Below are positions 20,762 through 28,759 of a stretch of DNA of 64,000 nt, in pieces; position 1 is the first letter of the stretch; each line of letters starts with the position of its first letter. The notes below the pieces were generated by a model. It was not told the origin of the DNA. It saw only the letters and a list, made by a program, of their open reading frames with translations, and did no database searches. Position numbers and translations under genes: made by a program. The stretch is from Spirosoma sordidisoli (GTDB lineage Bacteria; Bacteroidota; Bacteroidia; Cytophagales; Spirosomataceae), in assembly GCF_004138325.1 (NCBI RefSeq), contig NZ_SBLB01000002.1, positions 124,001 to 188,000 on the forward strand, written 5' to 3'.

Positions 20762-21354
20762 GTTGATTGTTTGGTATACGGTGAGATCTGAACGCCCTCG
20801 TGTTTGAGGAGCTTATAAAGAGTCGGCTTGCTGATACCAAGCTGCCGGCTTAGTTCGTCGACGCCAACGGTTTTGGATTCGTAAAGCAGTTTGGCGGTGG
20901 GGCCCTTCTTCATGAGGTCGGGCGTGATACCGCGTCGACGGCCGCCGACGCGTCCTCTCTGTCGGGCAGCAGAGAGTCCGGCGTTCGTTCGTTCGCGGAT
21001 CAGATCGCGTTCCAGTTCGGCCAGGCTGGAAAAGAGGTGGAATATACAATTACCGACAGCGCTGCTGGTGTCGATGGATTCCTTCAGGCTCCTGAATTCG
21101 ACCGCCCGGTTTTTGAACTCAGTCACCAGCCCGACCAGATGTTTCATGGAGTGGCCCAGGCGGTCGAGCTTCCAGATCACGACCGTATCTCCTGCGCGTA
21201 TCTGGCCGAGCATCTTATTCAGTTCGGGCCGTTCGGCCCTAGCAACTGAAACCTTCTCGCGGAAGATTTTTTCGCAGCCTGCGGTTTTGAGTGCATCGAC
21301 CTGCAGGCTTAGGGTCTGATCTTCGGAGTTTGCCCGCGCGTAGCCAATCAGCAC
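20758..21354 (-). CDS. Serine recombinase (resolvase/invertase family) with altered active-site motif
   Basis: A 198-residue protein with the resolvase catalytic domain (residues 1-135) and a C-terminal helix-turn-helix (VDELSRQLGISKPTLYKLL). Family residues are present: Arg7 in YAR, VVIWKLDRLGHS and ELERDLIRERTNAGL. Odd: the usual YARVST motif reads YARANS, so the catalytic serine position 9 is Asn and a serine stands one residue later. It may use Ser10 or be inactive as a recombinase and act as a DNA-binding regulator. Start is GTG at 21354. It heads a minus-strand group and is divergent from hsdM across 191 A+T-rich bases. Confidence 0.85.
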   Translation of the reverse strand: MLIGYARANSEDQTLSLQVDALKTAGCEKIFREKVSVARAERPELNKMLGQIRAGDTVVIWKLDRLGHSMKHLVGLVTEFKNRAVEFRSLKESIDTSSAVGNCIFHLFSSLAELERDLIRERTNAGLSAARQRGRVGGRRRGITPDLMKKGPTAKLLYESKTVGVDELSRQLGISKPTLYKLLKHEGVQISPYTKQST

Positions 21355-21545
21355 GTTGTCAGTTCAAAGGGTGAGGTTTGCCTTTGCTGAACAAAGATAG
21401 GTTTACGGCCGATGCTTACAAATATTTATTAGTTTAATTTATCGAAAAAGCAAATAAATATTTGTATTCTATTGTTTTCACAATTGACCGTTTGAATGAA
21501 CTTTGGGCATTTCTATATTGCTCAACTATTTCAATAAATAAATAC

Positions 21546-23678
21546 ATGTCATCTACGACGAGTGACGTTCGCGAATTACTTTTCGACCGAATATCCCAAA
21601 AGCAAGAGTTTGAAGAAAGCTTGTGGAATGCGGCTGATCAACTCCGGGCCAGTGCCAAACTAAAATCCAGCGAGTACGCATCCCCAATGCTGGGGTTATT
21701 TTTCCTGCGCTATGCCTCTAACCGCTTCGATGCAATCACGGAAAAGGCGGTAGCCGAATTTGAAGCCACCAAAGACAGCCGGAATGCCGAAACCCTCGAA
21801 GAAATTTATTTTCGGCTTTGCGGGTACTATTTGCCCGAAGCAGCCCGCTTTTCTACCCTGCTAGATCTGAGTGGTGACGACAATGCTATTCAAGCGGTAA
21901 AGGAGGCCATGAGTGCCTTTGAGCAAGCCAATCCGGAAGCTGGCATTGAGTTACCTAAAAACGATTACGAAAAAATACCCGACGCCACCCTGCGCAGGGT
22001 GCTGCGCGAAGTATCCCGCATTACCGTAGCCGAAGGCGATGCTTTCGGGAAAATATACGAGTACTTCCTGGGCAAGTTTGCCTTGTCAGAAGGACAGAAA
22101 GGCGGTGAGTTCTATACGCCTACGTCGGTGGTGAAACTGATAGTGGAGATTCTGGAGCCGCACGATGGCCGCATCTTCGACCCGGCCTGTGGTACCGGCG
22201 GTATGTTTGTGCAGTCGGCCAAGTTTATCCGATCGCATAATGAAACCGACCACGTGTCGATCTATGGACAGGAGAAAGTAAAAGAGACGGCAAACCTGGC
22301 CCGGCTGAATCTGTTCGTGAACGGACTGAAAGGCGACATCCGCAATGTAGATACGTCTCTGTCGGCCAGCGTATACACCGAAGACTATGCCGATACCGAA
22401 GGTAAATTCGACTTTGTGATGGCCAACCCGCCGTTTAACGTCGATGGTATTGCGGTAGAAGACATCAAAGGCCACCCGTTGTTTGCCCGTTATGGGCTGC
22501 CGGTCAGTGCTGCTAAGTCGGGTAAAAAATCGGATACGTTCTCGAACGCCAACTACCTATGGGTGTCGCTGTTTGCTACTGCGCTTAATGCCAACGGCCG
22601 GGCGGGGTTTGTGATGGCCAACTCGGCCAGCGATGCGCGGGGCGGAGAAGCAGAGGTACGGAAGAATCTGGTAGACGCGGGGATCGTAGATGTGATGGTG
22701 ACTGTATCGTCGAACTTTTTCTATACGGTGACGCTGCCCGTTACGCTCTGGTTTTTTGACAAGGCCAAAACCAATGAGCAACACCCTCGCCATGATCAGA
22801 CGTTGTTTATCGACGCCCGGCGCATTTATTACCAGACCAGCCGGTCGACGCGGGCCTTTACGCAGGCCCAGTTGATGAACATTACGTCGATTGTATGGCT
22901 ACACCGGGGCGAGACAGACCAGTTTCACCAGTTGCGCTCTCGCTACCAAACCGCCCTCACGACCTGGCAGAACGCAGCGGTAGCGCATCCCGACGGTAAG
23001 AAGACCTACCAGGGCGAAGAAATCCACAGGGGCCGGGTACTGGCCGCGCTGCATAAGCTGGGAAATGGCTTGCGTATCTGGTTCAACACGGTAGCCATGC
23101 TGCTCAGCGAAGAAGCCAAAGCCGCCCTTGACAATAACCCGGCCTGGGCAACCACGGTAGACGCGCTGATTGATGCGACGGCCGACCAGCTTACCGACAA
23201 AGCCGCCATTAACGCCCTGTACAAACAAGCCGACGAAGCCGTGAGCTTTGCCGACAAAACCCTGCGCCCAGATAAGGATAAAAGCTTCACCAAGGCTGAC
23301 ATTCGGGGGCTGCTGCGGGCGTTGGCCAGTGAGCGCGACGACCTGCTGTTTGTACTGGAGCGGGTCAGTTACTTTGGCCAGCAGCTCCACTGGCTCGACA
23401 GCCATTTTCCGGACGCTGAGTACCGCGACGTAGAAGGGCTCTGCAAAGTAGCCAGCCGCGCCGACATTGCCGCTCAGCAATACTCACTCAACCCCGGCCG
23501 CTACGTGGGCGTAGCGCTGGAAGACGACGGCATGACCGCCGACGAATTCCGGGAGTTCATACAAAATCAGACTAATACATTGGCAACCCTGCACACCGAA
23601 GCCGATCAGCTGCAACAACAGATTGCGGAAGAGGTAAAGCTGTTATTTATGGACGTAAACATGGAGGAAGTAGTATGA
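21546..23678 (+). CDS. hsdM: Type I restriction-modification system, methylase subunit
   Basis: A 710-residue N6-adenine DNA methyltransferase. Residues 1-150 form the HsdM N-terminal helical domain (ELLFDRISQKQEFEESLWNA, GLFFLRYASNRFDAI). The SAM-binding motif I is FDPACGTGGMF and the catalytic motif IV is MANPPFNVDG, with GEFYTPTSVV between domains. The long C-terminal extension is helical and mediates contact with HsdS. ATG at 21546 is taken; the frame is open 28 codons upstream but those are A+T-rich leader-like sequence. The stop overlaps hsdS by four bases. The 191 bases upstream are A+T-rich and likely hold divergent promoters, though no exact TAnnTTTG was placed. Confidence 0.93.
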   Translation: MSSTTSDVRELLFDRISQKQEFEESLWNAADQLRASAKLKSSEYASPMLGLFFLRYASNRFDAITEKAVAEFEATKDSRNAETLEEIYFRLCGYYLPEAARFSTLLDLSGDDNAIQAVKEAMSAFEQANPEAGIELPKNDYEKIPDATLRRVLREVSRITVAEGDAFGKIYEYFLGKFALSEGQKGGEFYTPTSVVKLIVEILEPHDGRIFDPACGTGGMFVQSAKFIRSHNETDHVSIYGQEKVKETANLARLNLFVNGLKGDIRNVDTSLSASVYTEDYADTEGKFDFVMANPPFNVDGIAVEDIKGHPLFARYGLPVSAAKSGKKSDTFSNANYLWVSLFATALNANGRAGFVMANSASDARGGEAEVRKNLVDAGIVDVMVTVSSNFFYTVTLPVTLWFFDKAKTNEQHPRHDQTLFIDARRIYYQTSRSTRAFTQAQLMNITSIVWLHRGETDQFHQLRSRYQTALTTWQNAAVAHPDGKKTYQGEEIHRGRVLAALHKLGNGLRIWFNTVAMLLSEEAKAALDNNPAWATTVDALIDATADQLTDKAAINALYKQADEAVSFADKTLRPDKDKSFTKADIRGLLRALASERDDLLFVLERVSYFGQQLHWLDSHFPDAEYRDVEGLCKVASRADIAAQQYSLNPGRYVGVALEDDGMTADEFREFIQNQTNTLATLHTEADQLQQQIAEEVKLLFMDVNMEEVV

Positions 23679-24820
23679 AGGAGTGGCAGATTAAGGAATT
23701 GGGTAACGTACTTACGTTGCAGCGTGGCTATGATTTACCATCTCAATTTAGGCAAGGGGGGAGCGTCCCAATTGTATCTTCTTCCGGTATTACAGGTTAT
23801 CATAATGAAAGCAAAGAAAGTGGTCCAGGAGTCGTTACAGGACGATATGGGACGCTTGGAGAAGTTCACTTTGTCAAAACAAATTACTGGCCTTTAAATA
23901 CTACTTTATTCGTTAAAGATTTTAAAGGGAACTATCCAAGATTCATCTATTATCTCTTAAAGGTTACCGATCTAGAAAGTAGTAATTCTGCAGGAGCGGT
24001 ACCAGGTTTAAATCGTAATGCACTGCATACAATAAAAGTCGCTGTGCCCCCCCTTCCAATACAACGCCGAATCGCCGACATCCTGGGCCAATACGATGCG
24101 CTGATTGACAACTACCAGCAGCAAATCAGCAAGTTGGAAAACATGGCACAGGAAATTTACCGCGAGTGGTTCGTTCGTGGCCGGTGTCCGTACGCGCAGC
24201 CAAGTAAAGATGGTGGGTTACCGGAGGGGTGGGAGAGAACAGAATTAGGTAATCTTTCAAGTGTAATCCAGCGTGGAATATCCCCTGCATATGATGAAGA
24301 AGGTAAGATTTTATGTCTAAATCAACGTTGTATTAGAGACGGACGCATCGACTACTCAATCGGTCGCTCACAATCTAAACAAGTTTCAGTAAATCGCACG
24401 GTATGTTTTGGCGACGTACTTATCAACTCGACCGGGGAGGGAACACTTGGACGAACAGCACAAGTTTATACAACGGTTGATAACGTAACTGTTGATAGTC
24501 ACGTAACAATCGCTCGGCCTAATAAAGATGTTTCGCCTGAATACTATGGCTTCTTAGTTGCTAGCTTAGAGAACTATTTTGAAGCAATGGCATTAGGTTC
24601 AACTGGCCAGACTGAATTACTACGTGAGGTTATTTCAGGTGCAAAAGTGATTCGGCCAGACAGGCATTCCATGGAAAAATTTGGAGTAATTATAGCACCG
24701 ATAAAAATAAAAATTGCAAACCTGCAAAATCAGCTAATCGCCCTTCGTCAAACGAGGGATGCGTTGTTGCCGCGGTTATTAAGCGGGCAGATTGTGGTAG
24801 AGGAAATGATAGAACAGTAA
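23675..24820 (+). CDS. hsdS: Type I restriction-modification system, specificity subunit
   Basis: A 381-residue DNA-recognition subunit with two target-recognition domains (about residues 1-125 and 185-335) separated by the conserved helical spacer (RRIADILGQYDALIDNYQQQ, then EIYREWFVRGRCPY). A second conserved helix ends the protein (LRQTRDALLPRLLSGQI). The two recognition domains are A+T-rich and unlike the spacer in base composition, as is usual for exchangeable HsdS domains. It directs HsdM and HsdR to a bipartite site that cannot be predicted here. It overlaps hsdM by ATGA and is followed after 19 bases by a membrane protein gene instead of hsdR. Confidence 0.93.
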   Translation: MKEWQIKELGNVLTLQRGYDLPSQFRQGGSVPIVSSSGITGYHNESKESGPGVVTGRYGTLGEVHFVKTNYWPLNTTLFVKDFKGNYPRFIYYLLKVTDLESSNSAGAVPGLNRNALHTIKVAVPPLPIQRRIADILGQYDALIDNYQQQISKLENMAQEIYREWFVRGRCPYAQPSKDGGLPEGWERTELGNLSSVIQRGISPAYDEEGKILCLNQRCIRDGRIDYSIGRSQSKQVSVNRTVCFGDVLINSTGEGTLGRTAQVYTTVDNVTVDSHVTIARPNKDVSPEYYGFLVASLENYFEAMALGSTGQTELLREVISGAKVIRPDRHSMEKFGVIIAPIKIKIANLQNQLIALRQTRDALLPRLLSGQIVVEEMIEQ

Positions 24821-24839
24821 GCTAATCCCTACTGAAACT

Positions 24840-26189
24840 ATGCGATACATTGTAACTGCATTATGTGTTTTACTGGTTTCAGTGGGGAGTTTAGGGCAAA
24901 GTACCCGGCAGGCAAAGAAAATTCCGGACATACGCATACTGTCATTTTCGGAGTACAGGTATATAAAAAACAAAGTAACTCAGCGTGTTTTGTCGGCTGT
25001 CGATCTGTCAGATCGAGACACATCAATAATTGGTTTAGGTTTATATGATAAAGTGATTTTTTGTGACAAGATTTCCCGTCGTACTACATTTTTGGACTCC
25101 TGCTTTTTCTTTTATTGTTACTTCGTAAATTCTGATTTTTCTAATATTTCATTTAATTCGTTCGTAGATTTTAACAATTCATTCTTTTTTGAAAAATCTA
25201 CGTTTTCAGGTAGCCGTTTTAAAGAAACCGCATCTTTCATAAATGCAACTTTTGATGGGGATGGCCCGTTTAACTTCGTCAGATTTGAAAAAGAAGTAAC
25301 CTTTGAAAATGCCAAATTTAGTAATCATACTTCGTTCAGTAATACCAAATTTGGGGGTAATGTGTCTTTCAATCAAGTGGTTTTTCATGAAAACCTGGAT
25401 TTTCAGAAAGTTACCTGTAACGCTGGTATGGATTTTTCGGAAGCACAGCTTCCAACATTTATTTATTTCTACAACACGTCATTTGAGTATGACGATCTCA
25501 CGGATATAAGTTCAAAAATCGACTTTCGAAGGTCCCGCCTGGATACCTTACAAGCCAGGATAAAAGGGGCAAAATGCAGTATTCAATTTGATGATACAGA
25601 TGTTGACCGATTTCTTTTGCCTTATGACCGGTTCTTGTTAATGTTTGGACAGGGTACCACTTATGAGCAAAAAATAAGTGCTTACGAAAGTATCATAAAG
25701 AACTGCCGGGAAGCCGGCATGAACGAAAGCGCCAGAGACTGGGATATAGACTATCGGAGATTACAAAACGTACATAATTATTGGTTTTTAGGCTTTGGGC
25801 ATTTAGTTAATCTTTTTAACTGGGTATGGTGGAATTTTGGTTATGCCAAGTGGCGCATTTTAGTTATTTGGCTTCCCTTTTTTTTCTTATTCTTTCTCGC
25901 CTATAATTACATTGCACTTAACCGACTGTGGGGTACAATGTATAAGGACAATGAGCTAGGCAAAGCTTTTCTCAAACGTCATGCCCATACCGCGCCCCCG
26001 GTACAATATGGGTGGGAGCGGTTTGCGTTTGCTTTCTTCTATACAGCTGTCATTTATTTTGGCTTTAAAATTCGCCACGAAGCCGTCAATTATAAGAACA
26101 CACGAGGCCTGTTGTATTTATATACTATGTATGCCGTAGGTACCCTTCACATGGCCTTTGCCTTTAGCTATATCATAAGTGCTTATTAA
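24840..26189 (+). CDS. Pentapeptide-repeat membrane protein with pore-like C-terminus (paralogue 1)
   Basis: A 449-residue protein. It starts with an export or signal-anchor segment (MRYIVTALCVLLVSVGSLGQ). Residues about 85-200 are pentapeptide-like repeats with a phenylalanine every five residues (FVDFNNSFFFEKSTFSGSRF), predicted to make a right-handed quadrilateral beta helix. Then comes a conserved ARDWDIDYRRLQ segment, one helix (ILVIWLPFFFLFFLAYNYIA) and a C-terminal pair of helices around FFYTAVIYFGFKIRHEAVNY. That last part aligns by eye with ion-channel pore domains, but the TVGYG filter is replaced by YFGFKI. It is inside the type I operon, 9 bases before a paralogue. Role unknown; a membrane effector of defence is an inference. 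Confidence 0.75.
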   Translation: MRYIVTALCVLLVSVGSLGQSTRQAKKIPDIRILSFSEYRYIKNKVTQRVLSAVDLSDRDTSIIGLGLYDKVIFCDKISRRTTFLDSCFFFYCYFVNSDFSNISFNSFVDFNNSFFFEKSTFSGSRFKETASFINATFDGDGPFNFVRFEKEVTFENAKFSNHTSFSNTKFGGNVSFNQVVFHENLDFQKVTCNAGMDFSEAQLPTFIYFYNTSFEYDDLTDISSKIDFRRSRLDTLQARIKGAKCSIQFDDTDVDRFLLPYDRFLLMFGQGTTYEQKISAYESIIKNCREAGMNESARDWDIDYRRLQNVHNYWFLGFGHLVNLFNWVWWNFGYAKWRILVIWLPFFFLFFLAYNYIALNRLWGTMYKDNELGKAFLKRHAHTAPPVQYGWERFAFAFFYTAVIYFGFKIRHEAVNYKNTRGLLYLYTMYAVGTLHMAFAFSYIISAY

Positions 26190-26197
26190 AAGAGGTT

Positions 26198-27709
26198 ATG
26201 AAGCGTCTCTCGTGGCTTTTGCTGTACTGCCTGATACATCTGACGGCATTAGGTCAATCTCGTAATTGGTCGTTGCTACCATCGGGGCAACTTATTCCAG
26301 AGGATTTACGGAGCAGGGTTTATTTTGGAAGAAGTTTGCCTTTGGCTCCAGTTAATCGTTCCAGGGCTTTTAATAAACAAGCTATTGATCGACATCGTAT
26401 TCTATTTGCTGAGTACTTAACTAAGCAAAGTGAAAACTTCATAGCACCAGGTTATCGAATTTCTATCAGTAATAAGGATAAAAAGCTATTTACTTTTTCG
26501 CTAACTGACACAACCTCCTTCTGTACGTATACCGGAGACGGGAATGTTATAGGGGATACTTGTTTTATACAATGGAGCCGATTTCAAGCCAATGAATTTG
26601 GGCATACCACGTTTCGGCGCTATGTAGGGTTCGATTACTCTTACTTTGAGAGTGCAAATTTTAACTATAGCACGTTTGCCGAACCTGCTTCGTTCCAGGG
26701 GGTAACCTTCGGAGAAGATACGAACTTTGATGGAGTTGCCTTTTTGGGTAAAGCTGATTTTAGCGGGGCTCTGTTTGAGAGAATATCGCATTTGAGTGAC
26801 ATTTATTTCAATGACGAAGCTAAATTTTCAAGTACAATTTTTCCGCAGTTTACTACTTTTAACAGTAGTACATTTGCCATAAATCCAGTTTTCACCAATG
26901 CACAACTTCCCAATGAGTTAAGTTTTAACGATGTGCAGTTTACCTATAAAAGCCCGCTGGAAATCAATGCAAAAGTTGACTTTACGCACACCCAGATTGA
27001 TAGCCTCAGAAAACGAACGGGAGACCCAAGTGCAAAATGTATTATCTCGCTACGCAACACGGATGTAAGTCGATTTATTCTTCCATATGACTACTTCAAA
27101 ATAGCATTCGACGAACTATTACCACTAAACGACAGTGTACTAGTTGCTCTCCTGGATTCAAATAAACCGAAGCCAGTCTACACCTATGAAGAGAAATCAA
27201 GCCTTTACGAAGCGCTAATTAAGAATTGTCAGGAAGCAGGCATGACTAAGAGTGTGCAAGGCTGGGATATAGAATACCGTAAAATGCAAAATGAATATAA
27301 GTTTGGGTGGCTTAGCCTGTTTATAAACTACTTCAACGAATGGTGGTGGAATTTCGGATATGATCGTTGGCGTATACTTGTTATCTGGCTGCCCTTTTTT
27401 TTCTTATCCTTTCTAACTTATAATTACTGGCATATTGAGCGTCTACGGAGTAAAATGTACCAAGATTCAGAATTGGGAATCCACTTTAAAGACCAGGCTG
27501 GAAATAGTCCAAGACCAGTTTTTAAGAATTGGCGCAAACGTTTTTCTTTTGTTTTCTTCTATACCGCTGTTATTTATTTCGGGTTCAAAATTCGGCATGA
27601 GTCAGTCAATTATAATTATACCCGCGGTTTATTATATCTGTACCTCATGTATGCCATAGGTACCATTCATATGGCCTTTGCATTTAGTTACATACTGAGT
27701 GCCTATTAA
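26198..27709 (+). CDS. Pentapeptide-repeat membrane protein with pore-like C-terminus (paralogue 2)
   Basis: A 503-residue paralogue of the preceding gene with the same order: signal segment (LLLYCLIHLTALGQ), pentapeptide repeats at about residues 120-240 (TTFRRYVGFDYSYFESANFN), the SVQGWDIEYRKMQ linker, a hydrophobic helix (ILVIWLPFFFLSFLTYNYWH) and the C-terminal helix pair around FFYTAVIYFGFKIRHESVNY. The C-terminal 120 residues are nearly identical between the two proteins while the repeat regions have diverged, suggesting that both share a membrane module and differ in what they sense. An SD-like AGAGGTT precedes the ATG. The pair may form a hetero-oligomer. Confidence 0.75.
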   Translation: MKRLSWLLLYCLIHLTALGQSRNWSLLPSGQLIPEDLRSRVYFGRSLPLAPVNRSRAFNKQAIDRHRILFAEYLTKQSENFIAPGYRISISNKDKKLFTFSLTDTTSFCTYTGDGNVIGDTCFIQWSRFQANEFGHTTFRRYVGFDYSYFESANFNYSTFAEPASFQGVTFGEDTNFDGVAFLGKADFSGALFERISHLSDIYFNDEAKFSSTIFPQFTTFNSSTFAINPVFTNAQLPNELSFNDVQFTYKSPLEINAKVDFTHTQIDSLRKRTGDPSAKCIISLRNTDVSRFILPYDYFKIAFDELLPLNDSVLVALLDSNKPKPVYTYEEKSSLYEALIKNCQEAGMTKSVQGWDIEYRKMQNEYKFGWLSLFINYFNEWWWNFGYDRWRILVIWLPFFFLSFLTYNYWHIERLRSKMYQDSELGIHFKDQAGNSPRPVFKNWRKRFSFVFFYTAVIYFGFKIRHESVNYNYTRGLLYLYLMYAIGTIHMAFAFSYILSAY

Positions 27710-27767
27710 TAAATTCGCTTGTGTATCTGCCAAATGGCACCTATTTTTAAGACAAATAACACACCAT

Positions 27768-28172
27768 ATGGAATTTGTCTTACATACGGGTTCTGCCGAC
27801 AGCGGTTTTGGTCTGGTCGATCAGGCACGGGTCGGGGTTAGCCGTGCCAAAGTCGACGAGGTAGCCCGGCTGGTTGGCCTGACCGACCGCGAAATGGCCC
27901 GTATTCTCAACGTATCCGAACGTACTCTGCACCGCATCGCACCCGACGCCCGCCTGGATTTGAATGCGTCAGAACGGCTGCTGTTGCTAGAAGTCCTGAT
28001 TTGGCACGGCCTCGACGTATTCGATGATCGAGCCGACGTGCTGGGGCGCTGGCTACGCGTTCCCCTGGCCGAACTCCGTCGACAAGCTCCCGTTTCGCTG
28101 CTGGATACCGTTACTGGCTTCGGTATGGTGCATACCGTACTGGGGCGCATAGAACACGGCATCTACGCCTAA
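27768..28172 (+). CDS. Xre/MbcA/ParS-type antitoxin (DUF2384)
   Basis: A 134-residue antitoxin. The N-terminal Xre-like helix-turn-helix is LTDREMARILNVSERTLHRI; the C-terminal DUF2384 domain (ERLLLLEVLIWHGLDVFDDR and GFGMVHTVLGRIEHGIYA) binds the partner toxin's active site in known family members. It is followed after 14 bases by the RES-domain toxin, the standard order. In this family the antitoxin-toxin complex represses its own promoter. The ATG at 27768 gives the usual length; upstream in-frame codons overlap the previous gene. The pair sits between the pentapeptide proteins and hsdR. Confidence 0.9.
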   Translation: MEFVLHTGSADSGFGLVDQARVGVSRAKVDEVARLVGLTDREMARILNVSERTLHRIAPDARLDLNASERLLLLEVLIWHGLDVFDDRADVLGRWLRVPLAELRRQAPVSLLDTVTGFGMVHTVLGRIEHGIYA

Positions 28173-28186
28173 CCGGTGCCTGGCCC

Positions 28187-28696
28187 ATGCGTGTATACCG
28201 GCTCATCAAAGAGCGCTTTGTCGACACACCCCTTTCTACTGAAGGCGCCCGGCGGTTGGGAGGCCGCTGGAATCCAGTCGGCGTCGGTATACTGTATTCC
28301 TCTGCCAGTCCCGAGCTAACCCTACTGGAGCAACTGCTACACTTACCCACCCTGCCGTACGAAGACTTGCCTACCCTTTGCCTGCTGACGCTGGAACTGC
28401 CCAAAGGGGAGGAGGGTATTGAACTTGTTCGCACCCTTACGGTTGACCAATTACCCGTCAACTGGCGCGACGAAGCCGACTTTAGGGCCAACCATGCCTG
28501 CCTGGCTAACTGGCTGGTTACCCCTGATGTGCTGGCCGTGGGCGTGCCTTCTGCCGTAGTAGCTGAATCGGTAAATTACCTTTTACACCCCCGACATTCA
28601 GCCTATGAACGCATTACCGTCATCAGCGCGAAGCCATTTCCGATTGACCCTTGTTTGTGGCGAACCGCGCCAGCCGGGCAGATCAAGCCCGGTTGA
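28187..28696 (+). CDS. RES-domain toxin (NAD+ phosphorylase type)
   Basis: A 169-residue toxin. The family starts with MRVYRLIKERF, followed by GARRLGGRWNPVGVGILYSS, which carries the conserved Arg and the Tyr of the active site, and by SPELTLLEQLLHL with the conserved glutamate. Known RES toxins (MbcT, Res) degrade cellular NAD+ and stop growth when their antitoxin is lost. Here it is paired with the DUF2384 antitoxin and embedded in a type I restriction operon, so it may act as an addiction module for the locus or as a second layer of immunity; both are inference. Confidence 0.9.
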   Translation: MRVYRLIKERFVDTPLSTEGARRLGGRWNPVGVGILYSSASPELTLLEQLLHLPTLPYEDLPTLCLLTLELPKGEEGIELVRTLTVDQLPVNWRDEADFRANHACLANWLVTPDVLAVGVPSAVVAESVNYLLHPRHSAYERITVISAKPFPIDPCLWRTAPAGQIKPG

Positions 28697-28759
28697 ATAC
28701 CAGCAGCGCCGGGCGTTTAACACCTGACTAAATCCCTTTCTCTTTGACATAACTAGTAC

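Noticed and set aside
21355-24820. Invertase-driven phase variation of hsdS by the adjacent serine recombinase
   Set aside because: Only one hsdS is present, no second specificity domain in inverted orientation and no inverted repeats around the recognition domains were seen; the recombinase active site is also altered.
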